Below the pieces are notes generated by a model. That model saw only the letters and a program-made list of their open reading frames with translations, did no database searches and was not told the DNA's origin. Shown in pieces: positions 24,219-36,924 of a stretch of DNA of 64,000 nucleotides (position 1 is its first letter; every line of letters starts with the position of its first letter). Both the position numbers and the translations under genes were made by a program. Source of the DNA: Dastarcus helophoroides (lineage: Eukaryota > Arthropoda > Insecta > Coleoptera > Bothrideridae); contig CM053330.1 of NCBI GenBank assembly GCA_028583605.1, forward strand, positions 22,098,129-22,162,128, given 5' to 3'.

Positions 24219-24527
24219 TGTAACGCAATGTAAATAGATGGAGTAGAATTTAGAATAGAATTGTATAATTTAGTAAATAAAAAAAGTTGCTAGAAGGATC
24301 TGATAAGGGGAAAGCGGCCGCGATAACGAAACAAATGGCAGATAAGCGTTCCAGAAATTTCGGAGCTTTCCCTCGAGTCAGTCAGTTAGAGTCAGTGTAA
24401 TTAGTGAGTTAGTAGAAGTCAATAATAAGTGAGTTTATTGTTCAATTATGGTGATCCAAGTTGAGTTCAGTAATAAAGTGGATATAATCCATCACGTGTA
24501 ATCAATTGAACCGATAAGCCCGTAACA
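24219..24527 (+). repeat. 3' LTR of the Ty3/Gypsy element (309 bp)
   Basis: It matches the 5' LTR except for point changes, a 12-bp insertion near its start (about 24242-24256) and loss of roughly 70 bp between TTTCGG and AGCTTTCCC. The lost part holds the second GATAAG block, the promoter-proximal TTCTAGAA and the TATA box. The three-unit heat-shock motif survives at 24349-24361. The first TTCTAGAA is mutated to TTGCTAGAA. Confidence 0.92.
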
Positions 24528-24531
24528 ATAT

Positions 24532-25188
24532 ATTCTCTAGGCTTAAAAAAGTCGTGTATATTCTGTGATGCCAACTAAAGCTTCAAAAAACAAAAATAAA
24601 GAACACTTAAATCAGAATGATATTTTCATTACTAAGTCAAGGGTATATAGTAACTACTGCAATAAAAAAATAAAGCCAAAAAACATTCGGTCACACAAAC
24701 CACAACACCTAAATATGTCACACGTGGTATCTGTAAATTGGCATAATCTTGATACATATTCAAGGCATATTGGTTTATTCCACATACAAAACAGATGATA
24801 CAATTTTCTTTTGATTCTGAAACAGACAATGTAATAAGTCTTTCGTTTCCCCAATTTCTCCGCAGGTACTGGTTCCAAGGGTTCACGGAAATTCTAACAT
24901 TTGGTGCTGGCCTTTCAAGATGTGGTCCTATTTACTCATCCGCAAGTAGTTTTAAGGAATCTGCTTTCTCTAAGAGTTAATTATATATGTCCTTGGCGGA
25001 CAACATTTACATTTCATAACGATTAAACTTTATTAACGGTTAAAAAGCAACAGATATTCAAAAAATCCACAATGTTTCGATAAATATTTTGTAACACCGG
25101 ACCAGGTTTCGCAGAAAAATCTAATACATATTCTAGTTCTGCCGAAATTTCTCTATTAAAGTAAAAATTTTGGAAGTAAATATGATAT
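24532..25188. other. AT-rich region without a gene
   Basis: I see no supported gene or recognised repeat between the Gypsy element and the inverted LTR remnant. Open frames here are short and overlap on both strands. Confidence 0.4.
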
Positions 25189-25312
25189 TGTTGCGGGCTT
25201 ATCGGTTCGAAATGATTATTAACACTTGCTGAATAATACCCACTTTATTTCTAAACTAAACTCGGAACACCACAACTAAATAATTAACTCACTTATTGAC
25301 TTCTAACTTTCT
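25189..25312 (-). repeat. Truncated LTR remnant, minus strand
   Basis: TGTTGCGGGCTTATCGGTTC is the reverse complement of an LTR end of the form CCGATAAGCCCGCAACA. It is followed by the complement of the R/U5 features seen in the Gypsy LTR (CCCACTTTATT, CACCACAA, TTAACTCACTTATTGACTTC). Similarity stops near 25312, where AT-rich sequence begins. It is a 5'-truncated relative of the 19.1-kb LTR in the opposite orientation. Confidence 0.8.
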
Positions 25313-27481
25313 CTATCTTTAAAAACTTTAATTTCAAAGGTTGAAATTTTTAATGCTTGGTTTAAGTCCAATTTTTGACCTTTTTTTGCCTTAAATTTCC
25401 TCATTGACATTTTTTATCGTTAATAAAATTTAATAGTTATGAATTTAAATTTCCTGTTAAATTTCAGTTTTTTTAATCTTTGGGGTGAATTAAAAAAAAT
25501 TTTCACACATTTCGCATTTTTCTCAATACTTTCAGATTTACTCTTTTTCTTCATTAAAGCTTTTAACTCGAAAAATCCACAAAAAAGTCGAAATTACATA
25601 TTTTAAATGGAAACTTTTATTTAAAGCTAATTTCAATTTAAATATCGAAAACATTTTTGTGAAGATGTTAATAATTTTCATTTATAGTCGATATTTCGAA
25701 CTAATTTCAGGATTTCCAAAAAAAATTTGAAAATATCGTGATTTATCTCAAAAATATATGTTTAAAATATATCGTGCTTTCTTATTTAAATATATAGGTT
25801 AAAATCGAACTTTCGATATTATAGTTGTATATTGTATATTGAGTTCGGTGGCAAAAATGAAAATTTCGATATTGCAAACTTCGACTCTGCAATCAAATGT
25901 GATATGTGACTTTCACTTTGCAGTTAAATGTAATAAATTCGAAATTATTAACACTATTCTTCTTTGGTGCATAGAAAAAAAATAAATAGATATACCATAC
26001 ATATTTAATTTAATCTGTTTCAATCAGAAACTATTTAAAGAAGGTTTTGAAAGAAACTTTCATTTTTATTCTATGCAAAGCTGAAAAACTCAATGTTCCC
26101 ATTAATTTAGCATACTTCTGAATTTTCTTGTACAGGGTGTCCCATTTTCGACATCACTTTAGGGAGTATTGGATTTATTTTTAAACATGGAGTGTTGGGG
26201 TTTTTACTTTAGTGTCCTACATTTTTATGAAATGAAAGATTCTGTTGTCAAATTTATCATAGCTGTCTTAGCTTTTTAAACTACAGGGTAAAAATCGTCA
26301 CTTTTTAGGCATGCTTCGTATTTCGGCTATATTCTTACCTGCCAAAAAGTAAAAACTGAACTTGCTTTCGTTTTTAACTGAACTTGCTTCAGTTTTTCAC
26401 ATTAAGTTCAGTAGTCACTTTTTCTGTAAAATGATAAATTTTTGAGGTGTTAATTAAATTTATATTTTTTTAATGGAACAGTGTTAAGCGCAATCTGGGC
26501 TCTTCAAAAAACTGGGTGTTCACCGACGAATGGGCCGGTGCAATGTCTCAGGAACAAAGGGTGATTTAGACAATGTGAAAACATAGTGTTAAATTATACC
26601 GTGGGATACATAAATTTTAATTTTCATTCTTCATGGCTAGGTGGCACCACAGTAACGAATTTTTTTAAATGGGATGCCATATTCTTTATTGCATATTTGG
26701 ATTCCTTGTAACTTTTATGATAATGTTTAGCAAAGCATCTAGTAGCCTAAAACACGTAGTTTCCACGAAATAAAATATTTTTTTGAACTGAACTCAAAAT
26801 TGGGCTCCTGTCATAAAAGTTATATTTATTATTAGGCAAACAATAAAAATAACAAACTAGTAACATACATTACAATAAATGTTCAGAGGCTTTTCCATTA
26901 TTTAATGCGCATTATTCATATTTCTTGTTTAATGTAAAACCAATTATCGCGTTTGGAATTTGTGAGGAAATATCTTCACACGCAAATCTAATTTTGGTTT
27001 GCAACTGCCGGCCATCTAATATAAACTTTTGTACCTAACTAACGTGAGGAAACACCATATTTAAGAAATTGCTCACAACGTGACTATTAAAGATAAGAGC
27101 CCAATTTTACCGAAAGTGTAAATTATATCCTCAGAAAGAAGAGGAAGCCCATTCAACAGAAAATATAAACATTGTTTATCTGTTAAGGCACTGTTATAAA
27201 AATGTGGATCAGTTAGTCCTTTTTGACTTGGTTAAACCATCTATTAATTTTCCGTTTTATTGGGAAAATATTTTATTTCGTAGAAACTTTGAGTTTTAAA
27301 CTATAGACTATATACAAGTTGTCGGGAAAGTTTTAAGGCAATAAAAATACGGTACAACATTTTTTTTATTTTCGCTTACTTATTATCTAAATAAATGAAA
27401 TTGTTTACTTTTCAAAAACTTATTTTGACACATGACTATAAGATATTTAAAGCCGGCCTCTCAAATTTGTATTAGTGATTG
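25313..27481. other. AT-rich region with DNA-transposon-like ends
   Basis: 25320-25760 is a degenerate AT-rich block. At about 26134 the string TACAGGGTGTCCCATTTTCG begins, typical of the outer ends of insect TA-targeting inverted-repeat elements. About 26640-27340 contains partly inverted copies around CACGAAATAAAATATTTT (26765) and AAAATATTTTATTTCGTAG (27266). TACAAGTTGTCGGGAAAGTT near 27311 is another end-like string. No coding sequence is recognised. Confidence 0.4.
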
Positions 27482-27486
27482 TGTCA

Positions 27487-27753
27487 TGTAAGGAACTCTC
27501 TGAAAACATTTGATAATGGAAAGCGGCCGCGAGAATGATTCATACGGCAGATAAGCGCTCGAGACGTTTCCGCGAGAGATATCCGTTCTAGAAACTACAT
27601 AAATACGCGCTCGTCTTCCCTCAGGAGTCAGTTAGGCAGATAGTTAGATAGTCTGATAGTTAAGTGAATCATAATTGTAGTCTTCCGATATAAGTTTGGA
27701 AATAAAGTGTTACAATTTACGAAGTTTTAATTATCTAACCGATAAACGCAACA
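27487..27753 (+). repeat. Diverged solo LTR related to the Gypsy LTR
   Basis: It shares with the 19.1-kb LTR the ordered features GGAAAGCGGCCGCGA, GGCAGATAAGCG, TTCTAGAA (27586-27593), a TATA-like ACATAAATA, an initiator GTCAGTTAG, AATAAAGTG, and the end CCGATAAACGCAACA. The left edge is uncertain (TGTAAGG at 27487 is assumed) and no target duplication is clear. There are no internal sequences, so this is a solo LTR of a related family. Confidence 0.75.
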
Positions 27754-28575
27754 ATATACTTTTAGAGGCTTATACGCTTTGTATAACAAAAAATTCACAG
27801 ATTTCGCAATCCTTGCAACCAACGGAGACATTGGAAATGATAACACCAAATAGAAACATAATTAACACTTTATTTAACATACAAGGTTATACAGGGTATT
27901 TACAAATTTCAAAGACAACGTTGGAAGTTGATTCGGAATGATAAATAAATACGAATTACGAAAAAAAATTAATAAAAAATGTTTACTTTTCGAATTGCAG
28001 ACTTTCAAAGTTGTTATAAAAAATAATTTAATTAATCATTTCATAACCTCTTTACCGATCGTGTTGAAATATGAAACCTTTATTTATTTAGATTATTAAG
28101 GCTAGAATCTTAGTGACGAAGACCCTTGTTTTATCCGGCATCCCTTGTAATTCACCACGACAATTATCTATGTATCTTCGAAGTAGTAAATAATAATAAT
28201 TATATAAAATATGTATTGATTTACAACAATACGTATTACGTTAATTCTGTAATAAACCTTGTGTTATTTATTATTATTATTTTGTTGTTGCTTAATTCGT
28301 GAAGTTTAATATTGTATAATCTTAAGTATAGATTTTATCTCATCATTTTTATATGTAATTATTCAAATTACAAGATGCTCTTTTTCAAAAAGTTTCGGAC
28401 TATAAGGGAGAAGTACTCTATAGTTCGCCAAAATTGATTTTCCGATAACACCTTCCAAACATTTTTAGACGGGTCTACTGCATTCCGAATATTGGGCTAG
28501 AAATCTGAACTGCCGATGTCGATCACTATTCGGGTATTTAAATTGATTGTTGTTAAATATTCGAAGGAACAGTAC
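27754..28575. other. AT-rich region without a gene
   Basis: Nothing here supports a gene. It is a stretch of AT-rich intergenic sequence before a fold-back element. Confidence 0.4.
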
Positions 28576-29299
28576 ACTATGAGGCGCCGTTCACAACATA
28601 ATTATTTTTCATGAATATTTAATAAATCAAACAATATATGTAAAATTTTAAATTATATATTGTTTCGTTCTTGAAATATACTTCATTTCTGTAAAAATGA
28701 ATATTTATATTCTCCTGATAAAAATTTTACATAAATCTATTTAAATATTTTATATGAAAGTTTTATGTGGTTTTAAAAATATTTATATAAACTGCGATAC
28801 ATGAAACGACCGTGAGAGGCGATAGTAGCCGCACGAATCGGCCATGGAGTATGGTATTATTTATATATCAATTTTATTTTTCGTTGTCGCCACCTGAATC
28901 TTGATTATATTTACATATTTATCAATAGCACTAAAATCTGACATAAAAAGTGACAGCATGCTGCTAATAATAATAATAATAACAAAATAATAATAAATAA
29001 ATAAATAATAAAATAAAAAAAGTTTCAAACCTTAATTTAAGTTCCAGCGCTTCTAGCGCCCGCTACGGTGGTTTGATATATCACACTTTATATAAATATT
29101 TTTGAAATCACAAAATCTTTATAAGAGATATTTAAGAATATTTATATAAAATTTTTAACAGAAGATTAAAATATCCATATTCATTAAAATTAAATATACT
29201 GCAAGAAAGAAATAATATATAATTTCAAATTTAATATAAATTGTTTGATTTATTAAATATTCATCAAAAATTATTATGTCCTGAACGGCACCTCATACT
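28576..29299. mobile_element. Fold-back (long inverted repeat) element
   Basis: The left arm (about 28576-28800, from CTATGAGGCGCCGTTCA) and right arm (about 29070-29299, ending TGAACGGCACCTCATA) are imperfect reverse complements over roughly 230 bp. Both contain TTTAATAAATCAAACAAT or its complement. The loop carries an (AAT)n tract near 28967-29020 and a GC-richer patch. No transposase frame is present, so it is a non-autonomous element. Confidence 0.8.
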
Positions 29300-32200
29300 A
29301 CACACTTGTTTCAGTTAATAAATCTATTTAGATTATTTCGCATTGAAATCAGGATCATCGAAAAAAACATTAGAGGGCAGTTGAATGGCAAATTTATCAA
29401 TCTTAAAAATTGAGGTTGGTTCTGTGATTTTGTTTATCTTACTCCAGATCACACGTGAATTCGTTTAGATGTGATTTTATTCATATGGTACATTACTTCA
29501 AACTCTTTTAAAGAAAATTACAATTTTTTAACTAATGCTGAAGTAATGATGTTAGCTCGACACCCTGGATTTAACAACGCTGGACATTGTTTAAAGTTAC
29601 TGCACCTATTTCTAATTAAAACTAGAGCTGCACTGGTTGTACTGATTGCCATTTTCGCTTTGCATGATCGTTTAATTTTTCGGCTATTATGGGAATAAAT
29701 AAAATTAATTCCCTTTTTTTGCCGAAAGCTCTAAAACCTTTAATACAGTTAATTAGTTGTCTTTGACCGGGTTGTGTGGTTTTTGTGAATTTAAAAATGT
29801 TTAGGACAGTTGGACCTGTTCTTTTATTTTAAAGCGATCTTGCATAATTAATTAATAATAATAATTAGGTGATACTGACAATGATTCTATAACGTCACTT
29901 GAATCTCCCTCCACAGAATCGCAAAGATAATGAAATTTCTTAATATCAAAAATACGCTTGTCGTAATGAACTGAACACTTAGATGAATCTAAAAACGAAA
30001 ATGGGAAGCGATAAGGGCTTTAATTTAGCAACATATATGGTATTTAATTATACTCGCGCCGTTTAATAATAATACATTTCAATTTATGTCAGTTACAGTT
30101 TTATCGGATGTTCAAATGTATCAAGTGTGCTCTACTTTTTTTTTAGAAGAGAACGTAGCGAACCCGGCACTCGATTACTTATTGATTATTTTGGTTGATC
30201 CCTCAAGGGTAATTTTGACGTCTTATTTATCCAGCGAGGTTAAAATTTTCTAATCTAAAGAAAATCCTCCAGAAATATATTTTCTTTCACGTTTTTACGA
30301 TGATTTGAATTACTAAGATACCCAAATTTATAAAACAATCTAGAGCAGTAACAATTTCCATTCTACATCCAAAAAATGAGAATTTTCCATCAGAAAGTTT
30401 GTTATGATAGCAATTCAAATGTATTAAAACCTTGCAGTTGTCAATCACTGATAATTTCTTTGGGATTTACGTTCATAAAAAATTTTCATTGTCAACTTAT
30501 TGACTTTTTCATTTGAACGAAACTCAAAATGTCGAAAATTTGTCAAAAATAGATTTGAAGTACTCTCTCCAAATTTTTACTCTTCTTTACAAAATTATGC
30601 GTTTATGCTTTCAAAATAATTATAAACACAAATTTTGGACTTTTCCGAAATTTAATAAATTTTTTCCACAATTTCGACTTTTTTAAATTTTTACATCAAA
30701 CTTGCAATTTTTGTGTTTTTTCTTAAAACTTCGGATTTCAAACGGATTCAAAATTTGACCATCAGTCTTGCGAGTCTAACCCAAGTTGTTGCATTAAAAA
30801 AATAAATATAGCGTATTTTCTTGAAATTATGACTTTTTTACAAAATTCCTCAACCTTTCAAAATGTCATTTATTTTAATTGAACTGTCAATAAATATTTA
30901 TGTTTTGTTTAAAATTTTTATGTTAAATAATAAATTCTAAATATTTCTAAAGATTTTGACTTATTTTCGAAATTTTGACCTCAGCCTAAAAAATTCTTTA
31001 AATTACAAATATATAAAATCGAAAACTCAAGATTTTTTATCGAAATTTTGAAACGTCAACTTTTTTTTCGAAATTTAAAACCCCCTTTTTTATTAAATCA
31101 TGAGTGGTGGGTTGCCTCAAATTTTAAAATCCCAAAATTTAAACTTTACTTTCTACTCTTACAATAAAGGTTTCAACCAGTGTTAAAGCTTTAATTTTAT
31201 ATTTTTAAGGTTTTAAATTTAATCAAGACTCTTTTTTTTAAGAACACAAGTCATTTATTTAAAATCTTGACTTTAAATGAAATATTTTAATTTTTTTCAA
31301 ATGATTTTGATTTAGTTGCAAAGTTTTATCTTTAACCTCAAAATGTTGACCTATGTTTTGAAATTTTAGAACATTATGAATTTTTTGAAATCCTGGAATA
31401 TTTTCCTAAAATTGTCTATTTTTTTTACTATTTTTCTCGCAACTTTTCTGAATTAAAAATTTTGGCCTTATTTAGCTATTTTTTTTTATTTTCGACCTTA
31501 ATATCGAAGTATTCGACTTGAGATTTCGAGTGAAAACTTGAATATTCAAATATTTTTCTTTCGACTTTTTTCTATTTTTAAGGTTATTTCTGCAATGTTT
31601 ATCTTTTCTAAATTTACAATTTCCATTAGCCAAGTTTCTTCTGAAAGATTATTTTTAAAATTGAAATATACTCGTATAACCAAATAGACTACGAAATAAT
31701 TTAAATCAAAATAATATTAAGGCATCTATGCTCATGGCTCTTGAAAGAAATATTTTAATACAAAGCGAAAACAATGAAATATTAAAATATATTTAATCTA
31801 CAAGCAAAAATTTGTCAACTTTATTGTAAAAGTAATTTACATTTATTTGAGCCGTAAAAATTATAAGTGCAGATATTTTACCACATTCGTTTACTGAGTA
31901 CTTCAAGACAGTACGTGAATTGGATTTAGGGTAAGAGTTTACAGCATAATAATGGAATTATAACCCCTCACTAAAGGGCCGCTGACTTGGGTAACCCGTG
32001 TAAACTTCAGAACTTTTATGTTTGCGCATCTTTACATGCTCACAATACCGCCTACTGTGTTCAGTTTTTGTTAGTGGTGTTTTCGTACTTAACTCACTAG
32101 ATTCTCTATTTTCAATCTCTCGTAAACGTTTTTTACGCTCTCAATATGTCTTACACTTTTCGCTATTTTTCATACTCTTAATATCCATAGCTGATAGCCT

Positions 32201-33754
32201 TATCCAATGAAACGTCACTGGGTTAAACGAATATGGTGCACTGCGGTGAACTGTAAACTTGACATCACAAAACATATATATTAAGAAGGATAGGTAGCAT
32301 TTAAAGCGAGAACAACAAACTGACAGATTCGTCTGGCAGGCGGCGCCAAATTCAAATTTAATTTTCAATTAGTAAATTTCTTATTGTAGTTTAAAATATT
32401 TGGTAAATTTTATTTTTGCATGATAAATATTACAAAACTGCGTTTAATGTTATTTAAAACGCAAAAATAAAACGTCAGATGTTTTAACTACAATGGGCAA
32501 GTTCGGTTTTATGTAACATAAATTACATGATAAAAGGTATAATACAAAAATGAGGTAGAAAAATGTTTTATTAGTTCACATTTACAAACAAAACAAAAAT
32601 TTATCTATTTTTTAACAAAATATAATACATTTAATTTAATTAGTATACTAACTAAAATCTAGCTTTACAAATTCATATCTATTAAATAAAACCAAGGCTT
32701 CTAATCACTAGAAAGTTTCTTCTTTTGGGTTGTAGTTTGTAGTACTCCCAAGAATAAAGCATGAAAAAGTAAAACCAAAACAATTAGAAAGTTTGGCACA
32801 AGAAAATTATTTAGTTTGCAAGACTACAAATATTATGCCAGTAACGCAAACAAAGTTAGGTTGAAATTTTTGTAGGATTAATTCCAAAACCAAACAATAG
32901 ACACTTTAACCATTAACTGCTAAGTCAAGTAAATACAGACAATGTCTAGTGAATATTACAAAATTACATGTGTTTGGAAAACCAGATCATATATTAAATT
33001 ATTACCGAATAAATATTTACTACAAAAATTACTTACCGCCAAATTATTCTTTACATCAAATGAAAGCCGCCATTACATCCTTCTTTGTATATGGCTCAAA
33101 CAAACAAATGGCTGAATGTTGCCAAAAGACCGACAAATAAATCGCTCACATCACCTCTTATTTTCTTGCCAAATCTGTCCAAAATGTTGAAAATCTTCCA
33201 AGTGCCAGATCTACACGGGTACATGACAACACTGTATAATTCAAATGTCAATTGTCAGGCCAGTTCAGGTAACCAACACAAAATATTTGTAGCTAACCAA
33301 CATTGAATATGAAAAAACACTTAATCTGACCAAGAACTAGCGCCACCACCCTGTCTGGCGAACTAAAGTTCCTGTTTCCCCCCCGCTTCTGCTGGCTGCA
33401 CCACCATGCTTGACATTCTCTCATAGTTTTTATGACGCCGAGAGCGCTCGACTGGCGATCCGAGTATGTCCGACCGACCGACACCTTGTTCTTCAAGCTT
33501 GAACGAAAACCCGAAACTTCACCCCATATCTCAACATAAACATTTCCAATGTTAAAATAAAATAAAAGTTAAAAAAATGTAAATAATTATGCAAAAATAA
33601 TAATTGTATACAAATAAACCTACATAAAAAAGAAAGAGTTTCAAAAATTATTTATTTTCTTTTTAGTAAAATCTTCGTTTGCCTTTTTGTTGACCCATTT
33701 AAACCAAAATTTCATGGTTGTTTTTCTAGTAGCCTTTTCCTTTTTTGTATGATA
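29300..33754. other. AT-rich region without a supported gene
   Basis: 30480-31660 is a long degenerate block of AAATTTTGACTTTT-like words. A GC-richer patch near 33310-33490 (contains GCTTCTGCTGGCTGCACCAC) and another near 32000-32350 (contains GGCAGGCGGCGCCAAATT) stand out but show no recognisable coding frame or RNA gene. Confidence 0.4.
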
Positions 33755-35580
33755 TATACCGGTGTTTTTTTTAGTTGGGAGGTTACCTTTATATGGAGTA
33801 TCACTTATTATAAAGGTAAATTGATTTTTTCGATGGGGCTAATCAAAGCTAAGCTACCTTTTAAAAATATTTTCAACTTCCTCCCACTTCCGGTTATACC
33901 GGAAGTAGACATTAACTTTCTTATTTTAAATAGCAACCCCCAAATTTTATATTTTATTTGGATTTTACTTAAAAAAATAAGGTGAGTTTATGATATTTCA
34001 ATTTTTCGAAAAAAAATGACAGAAAAGAGGGTTATTTTGACCCTTTGTATCTTTTTTATTATTTGCAGTAAAAACATGAAATTTTGGTCAAAGTCATGGA
34101 GTATTATGGAGACTATAATAACGTAATCAAGTTTTACATTCATTACACAGGGTGATGGAAATTTTATGATCTTTATTGTTTTTGTTCTATTCAAAAAACT
34201 CTGTTTTTTAAATAGGAATTATGCGTCTTTTAATCATTTTTGAATTTTTCACGTAAAAAGGAGAGAAAAGTTATATGACTAATTTTTTTTAAATTCTGCA
34301 CAGTTACGGAGATATAATTCAAAATAAAAAAGAAAAATATATCTTTCTTTTCTCTAGTAGCAACTTGGTAGTAGACAACAAAATTTTCAAAAAAAAAAAC
34401 ATAACCTCAAGGCCTAAAAATTTTAGGCTAAGTAACATTTAAAAGATAACCCTACAGGACAAATAAATTTTTGGCTAATTGTTAGAATACTTATTGAAAA
34501 ATATTTAGGGAGCCACAAATGTATGTTTCGTAAAAATGGTTTGTTAAACAGACTTCTCATTTTTGGGGTAATGAAAATTAACAACAAATGTTCAAGAAAA
34601 TTCGTCCTTTAACTGTTATGCTGTTAAATTAAAACTTAGGATTTGTAACCGTTAAATTTTAGAATAAAAATCGAAATGAAAATTATTTAGTAATTTTTTT
34701 ACGACTACTGCATGACAAACATAATGCTAGGAACAATCGGATGTGCTTAAAAATGTTACTCAGTTCGAAATCTTAAAATATGCCTTTAAATGTATTGAAA
34801 CAGAAGACCGCCTTTGTTGTTCTTGATGTAAATTTTTTGTTTATTTATTTTTTTATTTATTTTTATTTTATTTTCCTATTACTTATTATGAGTAATTCTT
34901 TAAGCTTTTGTTGCCTACAGTTATTTTCCTACTTGAACAAAAAAGAGATGTTTAATTTTTTTTATTTTGAGATTTATGTAAAATACCTCTGTTACGGCAC
35001 AAAATTTTAAAAAATAAGTGATATAACTTTTTTCTTCTTTTTAAGTAAAGGATCTAAAAATGATTAAAAACATATAGTTCCTATTTAAAAAAACAGAATT
35101 TTTTTGAATAAGACAAAAACAGTTAAGATTATAAAATTTTCATCACCCTATATAATAAATCTAAAATCTGATTACGCTATTATACTCTTTATAATATTCC
35201 GTGCCTTCAACTTAAATTTCATGTTTTTACCGCAAATAATAAAAAAGATGCAAAGAGTCAAAATAACCCTCTTTTCTGTCATTTTTTTTTCGAAAAATTG
35301 AAATATCTTTAAAACTATCAAAGGTAACAATAAACATCTATACATAAGCTCACCTTATTTTTTTACGTAAAATCCAAATAAAATATAAAATTTGGGGGTT
35401 GCTATTTAAAATAAGAAAGTTGATGTCTACTTCCGGTATAACCGGTAGTGGGGGAAGTTAAAAATATTTTACAAGATAGTTTAGCCCCGATTAGCCCCAT
35501 CGACAAAATCAGTTTGCCTTTATAATAAGTAGTACTCCATATAAAGGTAACCTCCCAACTAAAAAAAAACACCCGGTATA
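33755..35580. mobile_element. Fold-back element, about 1.8 kb with arms of about 600 bp
   Basis: It begins TATACCGGTGTTTTTTTTAG and ends with the complement, AAACACCCGGTATA. The arms (about 33755-34330 and 34970-35580) are reverse complements by eye over long stretches, for example GTTGGGAGGTTACCTTTATA on the left with its complement on the right, and CTTCCGGTTATACCGGAAG on the left. No transposase is seen. It is probably a non-autonomous TA-targeting element. Confidence 0.88.
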
Positions 35581-35632
35581 GTAGGCTCTTTTTTCCATTG
35601 AATTCTTATTCTTCATGTAGCTAAAAAATATA

Positions 35633-36924
35633 TACAGGATGGATCATAAGTAATGGTACACAGAGCAAGAGTGGATTTTTCGTATAAAATAATGTGATTT
35701 AGCTATATTTATTTACCTTACACCAAAAGTTGATATTAACAGAGATGCAGGATGTCATTCATTTTTTCTTAAAACTATTGAATAAATTGTTATACAGGGA
35801 CGAAATTTGGCACAAGAGGGTTTCTTAAGTAATTTGCTAACATATTACCAATAGCTGATAGGGAGCGCTACCTGTGCTATCCTGCATGACTCTAAATCAT
35901 CATAACTTTTTTGTGTACCCACGTATATTTTTTTTAAATAGGTAGTTTTATTTCGCCATATATAGGTAAAAAGGCATACCCTCTGAAAGTTGATACGAGC
36001 AACATTTTCCAAGATATTTGCCTTTAAAGCTTCACGTGCCTTGGTTTTAAATTACTAAGATATTAAATTTTCGAAGTAGGCTTGAAAAAAAAAAATAATA
36101 ATAATATAGTTTTCAAAGTAATTTATGTCAAATATTACTTTGCTGATAATATTATTACCTAAATTTTGAAAATCTCAATAAAAAAATGCAAAAAATCAAG
36201 ACATAATTTATTTTCTAATACAGAGATGTAAGCACAAGAAAATTTTAATAGCCTGGGTGGTCAAAGCAGATATTTGGATATGAATTCAAATAAGAGACAG
36301 CCAGATTTTTAATTGTTTACAATACCTTTACATGAAAAAGATCATTTCTCGCCTACTTATTTTTGAAAATAAATTTTGTTTTGATATTGTTTAAATTTGC
36401 TTTAGAAATTTTAAAAATATGTGTAATGATAATGTCAGTAGAGTAATATTTGATATAAACTATTTTAGAGTCAGTTTTATTACTTTTATTTTGAAACCTA
36501 CGGCTAACTTTGAAGGCAAATATCTCGAAAACGGTTGCTTCTATCGACATTCAGAAAGTATAGTTTTTTTAGGTAAAAAAATATAGATAAATAAAAGTGG
36601 CTATTTAAAATAAGTTTACATGGAGGCTTAAAAAAGTTGTGATACTTTAGATTAATACAGGCTAGCGCAGGTGGCGTCCCCTTTGAGTTACTGGCAATCT
36701 GTTAGCAAATTAGAATTATCGACCAAAGAAACTTCCCTATGCCAAATTTTTTGTCTATATTGAAATGTGTTCATAAGTTATGAGAATTTTTTTTTTCAAC
36801 TTTGGAACCCTGTATCCCGGTTAATATCAACTTTTGGTATAAGTTAAATGTAGCTTAATCACGTTATTTTTATATGAAAAATCCACTCTTGCTCTATGTA
36901 CCATTACTTATGGTAAAGCCTGTA
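35633..36924. mobile_element. Fold-back element, about 1.3 kb
   Basis: It starts TACAGGATGGATCATAAG and ends CCATAAG-complement ...GCCTGTA. Both arms contain ATAAGTAATGGTACA and AGCAAGAGTGGATTTTTC, one copy reversed. ACCAAAAGTTGATATTAAC also recurs inverted further in. No transposase frame is present. It abuts the next element directly at CCTGTA/TACAGG. Confidence 0.85.

Larger units (their letters stand above)
19103..24527 (+). mobile_element. Ty3/Gypsy LTR retrotransposon, full length, decayed
   Basis: The element runs from TGTAACGCAATG to CCCGTAACA and is flanked by a 4-bp duplication ATAT (19099-19102 and 24528-24531). The order is LTR, tRNA-Leu-type primer site, gag, then protease-RT-RNase H-integrase in the -1 frame, polypurine tract, LTR. 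There is no env frame between integrase and the 3' LTR. Two-gene structure, Leu primer site and 4-bp duplication fit the mdg3-like part of Ty3/Gypsy, but the clade is an inference. Pol is broken by three frameshifts (about 20865, 21390 and 23610) and a TAG (23727-23729), so this copy cannot make a complete Pol. The two LTRs differ by indels, so insertion is not recent. Confidence 0.95.

Noticed and set aside
33310..33490. tRNA or SINE-like element in the GC-richer patch
   Set aside because: No convincing B box (GGTTCGAATCC-like) or cloverleaf could be found on either strand.
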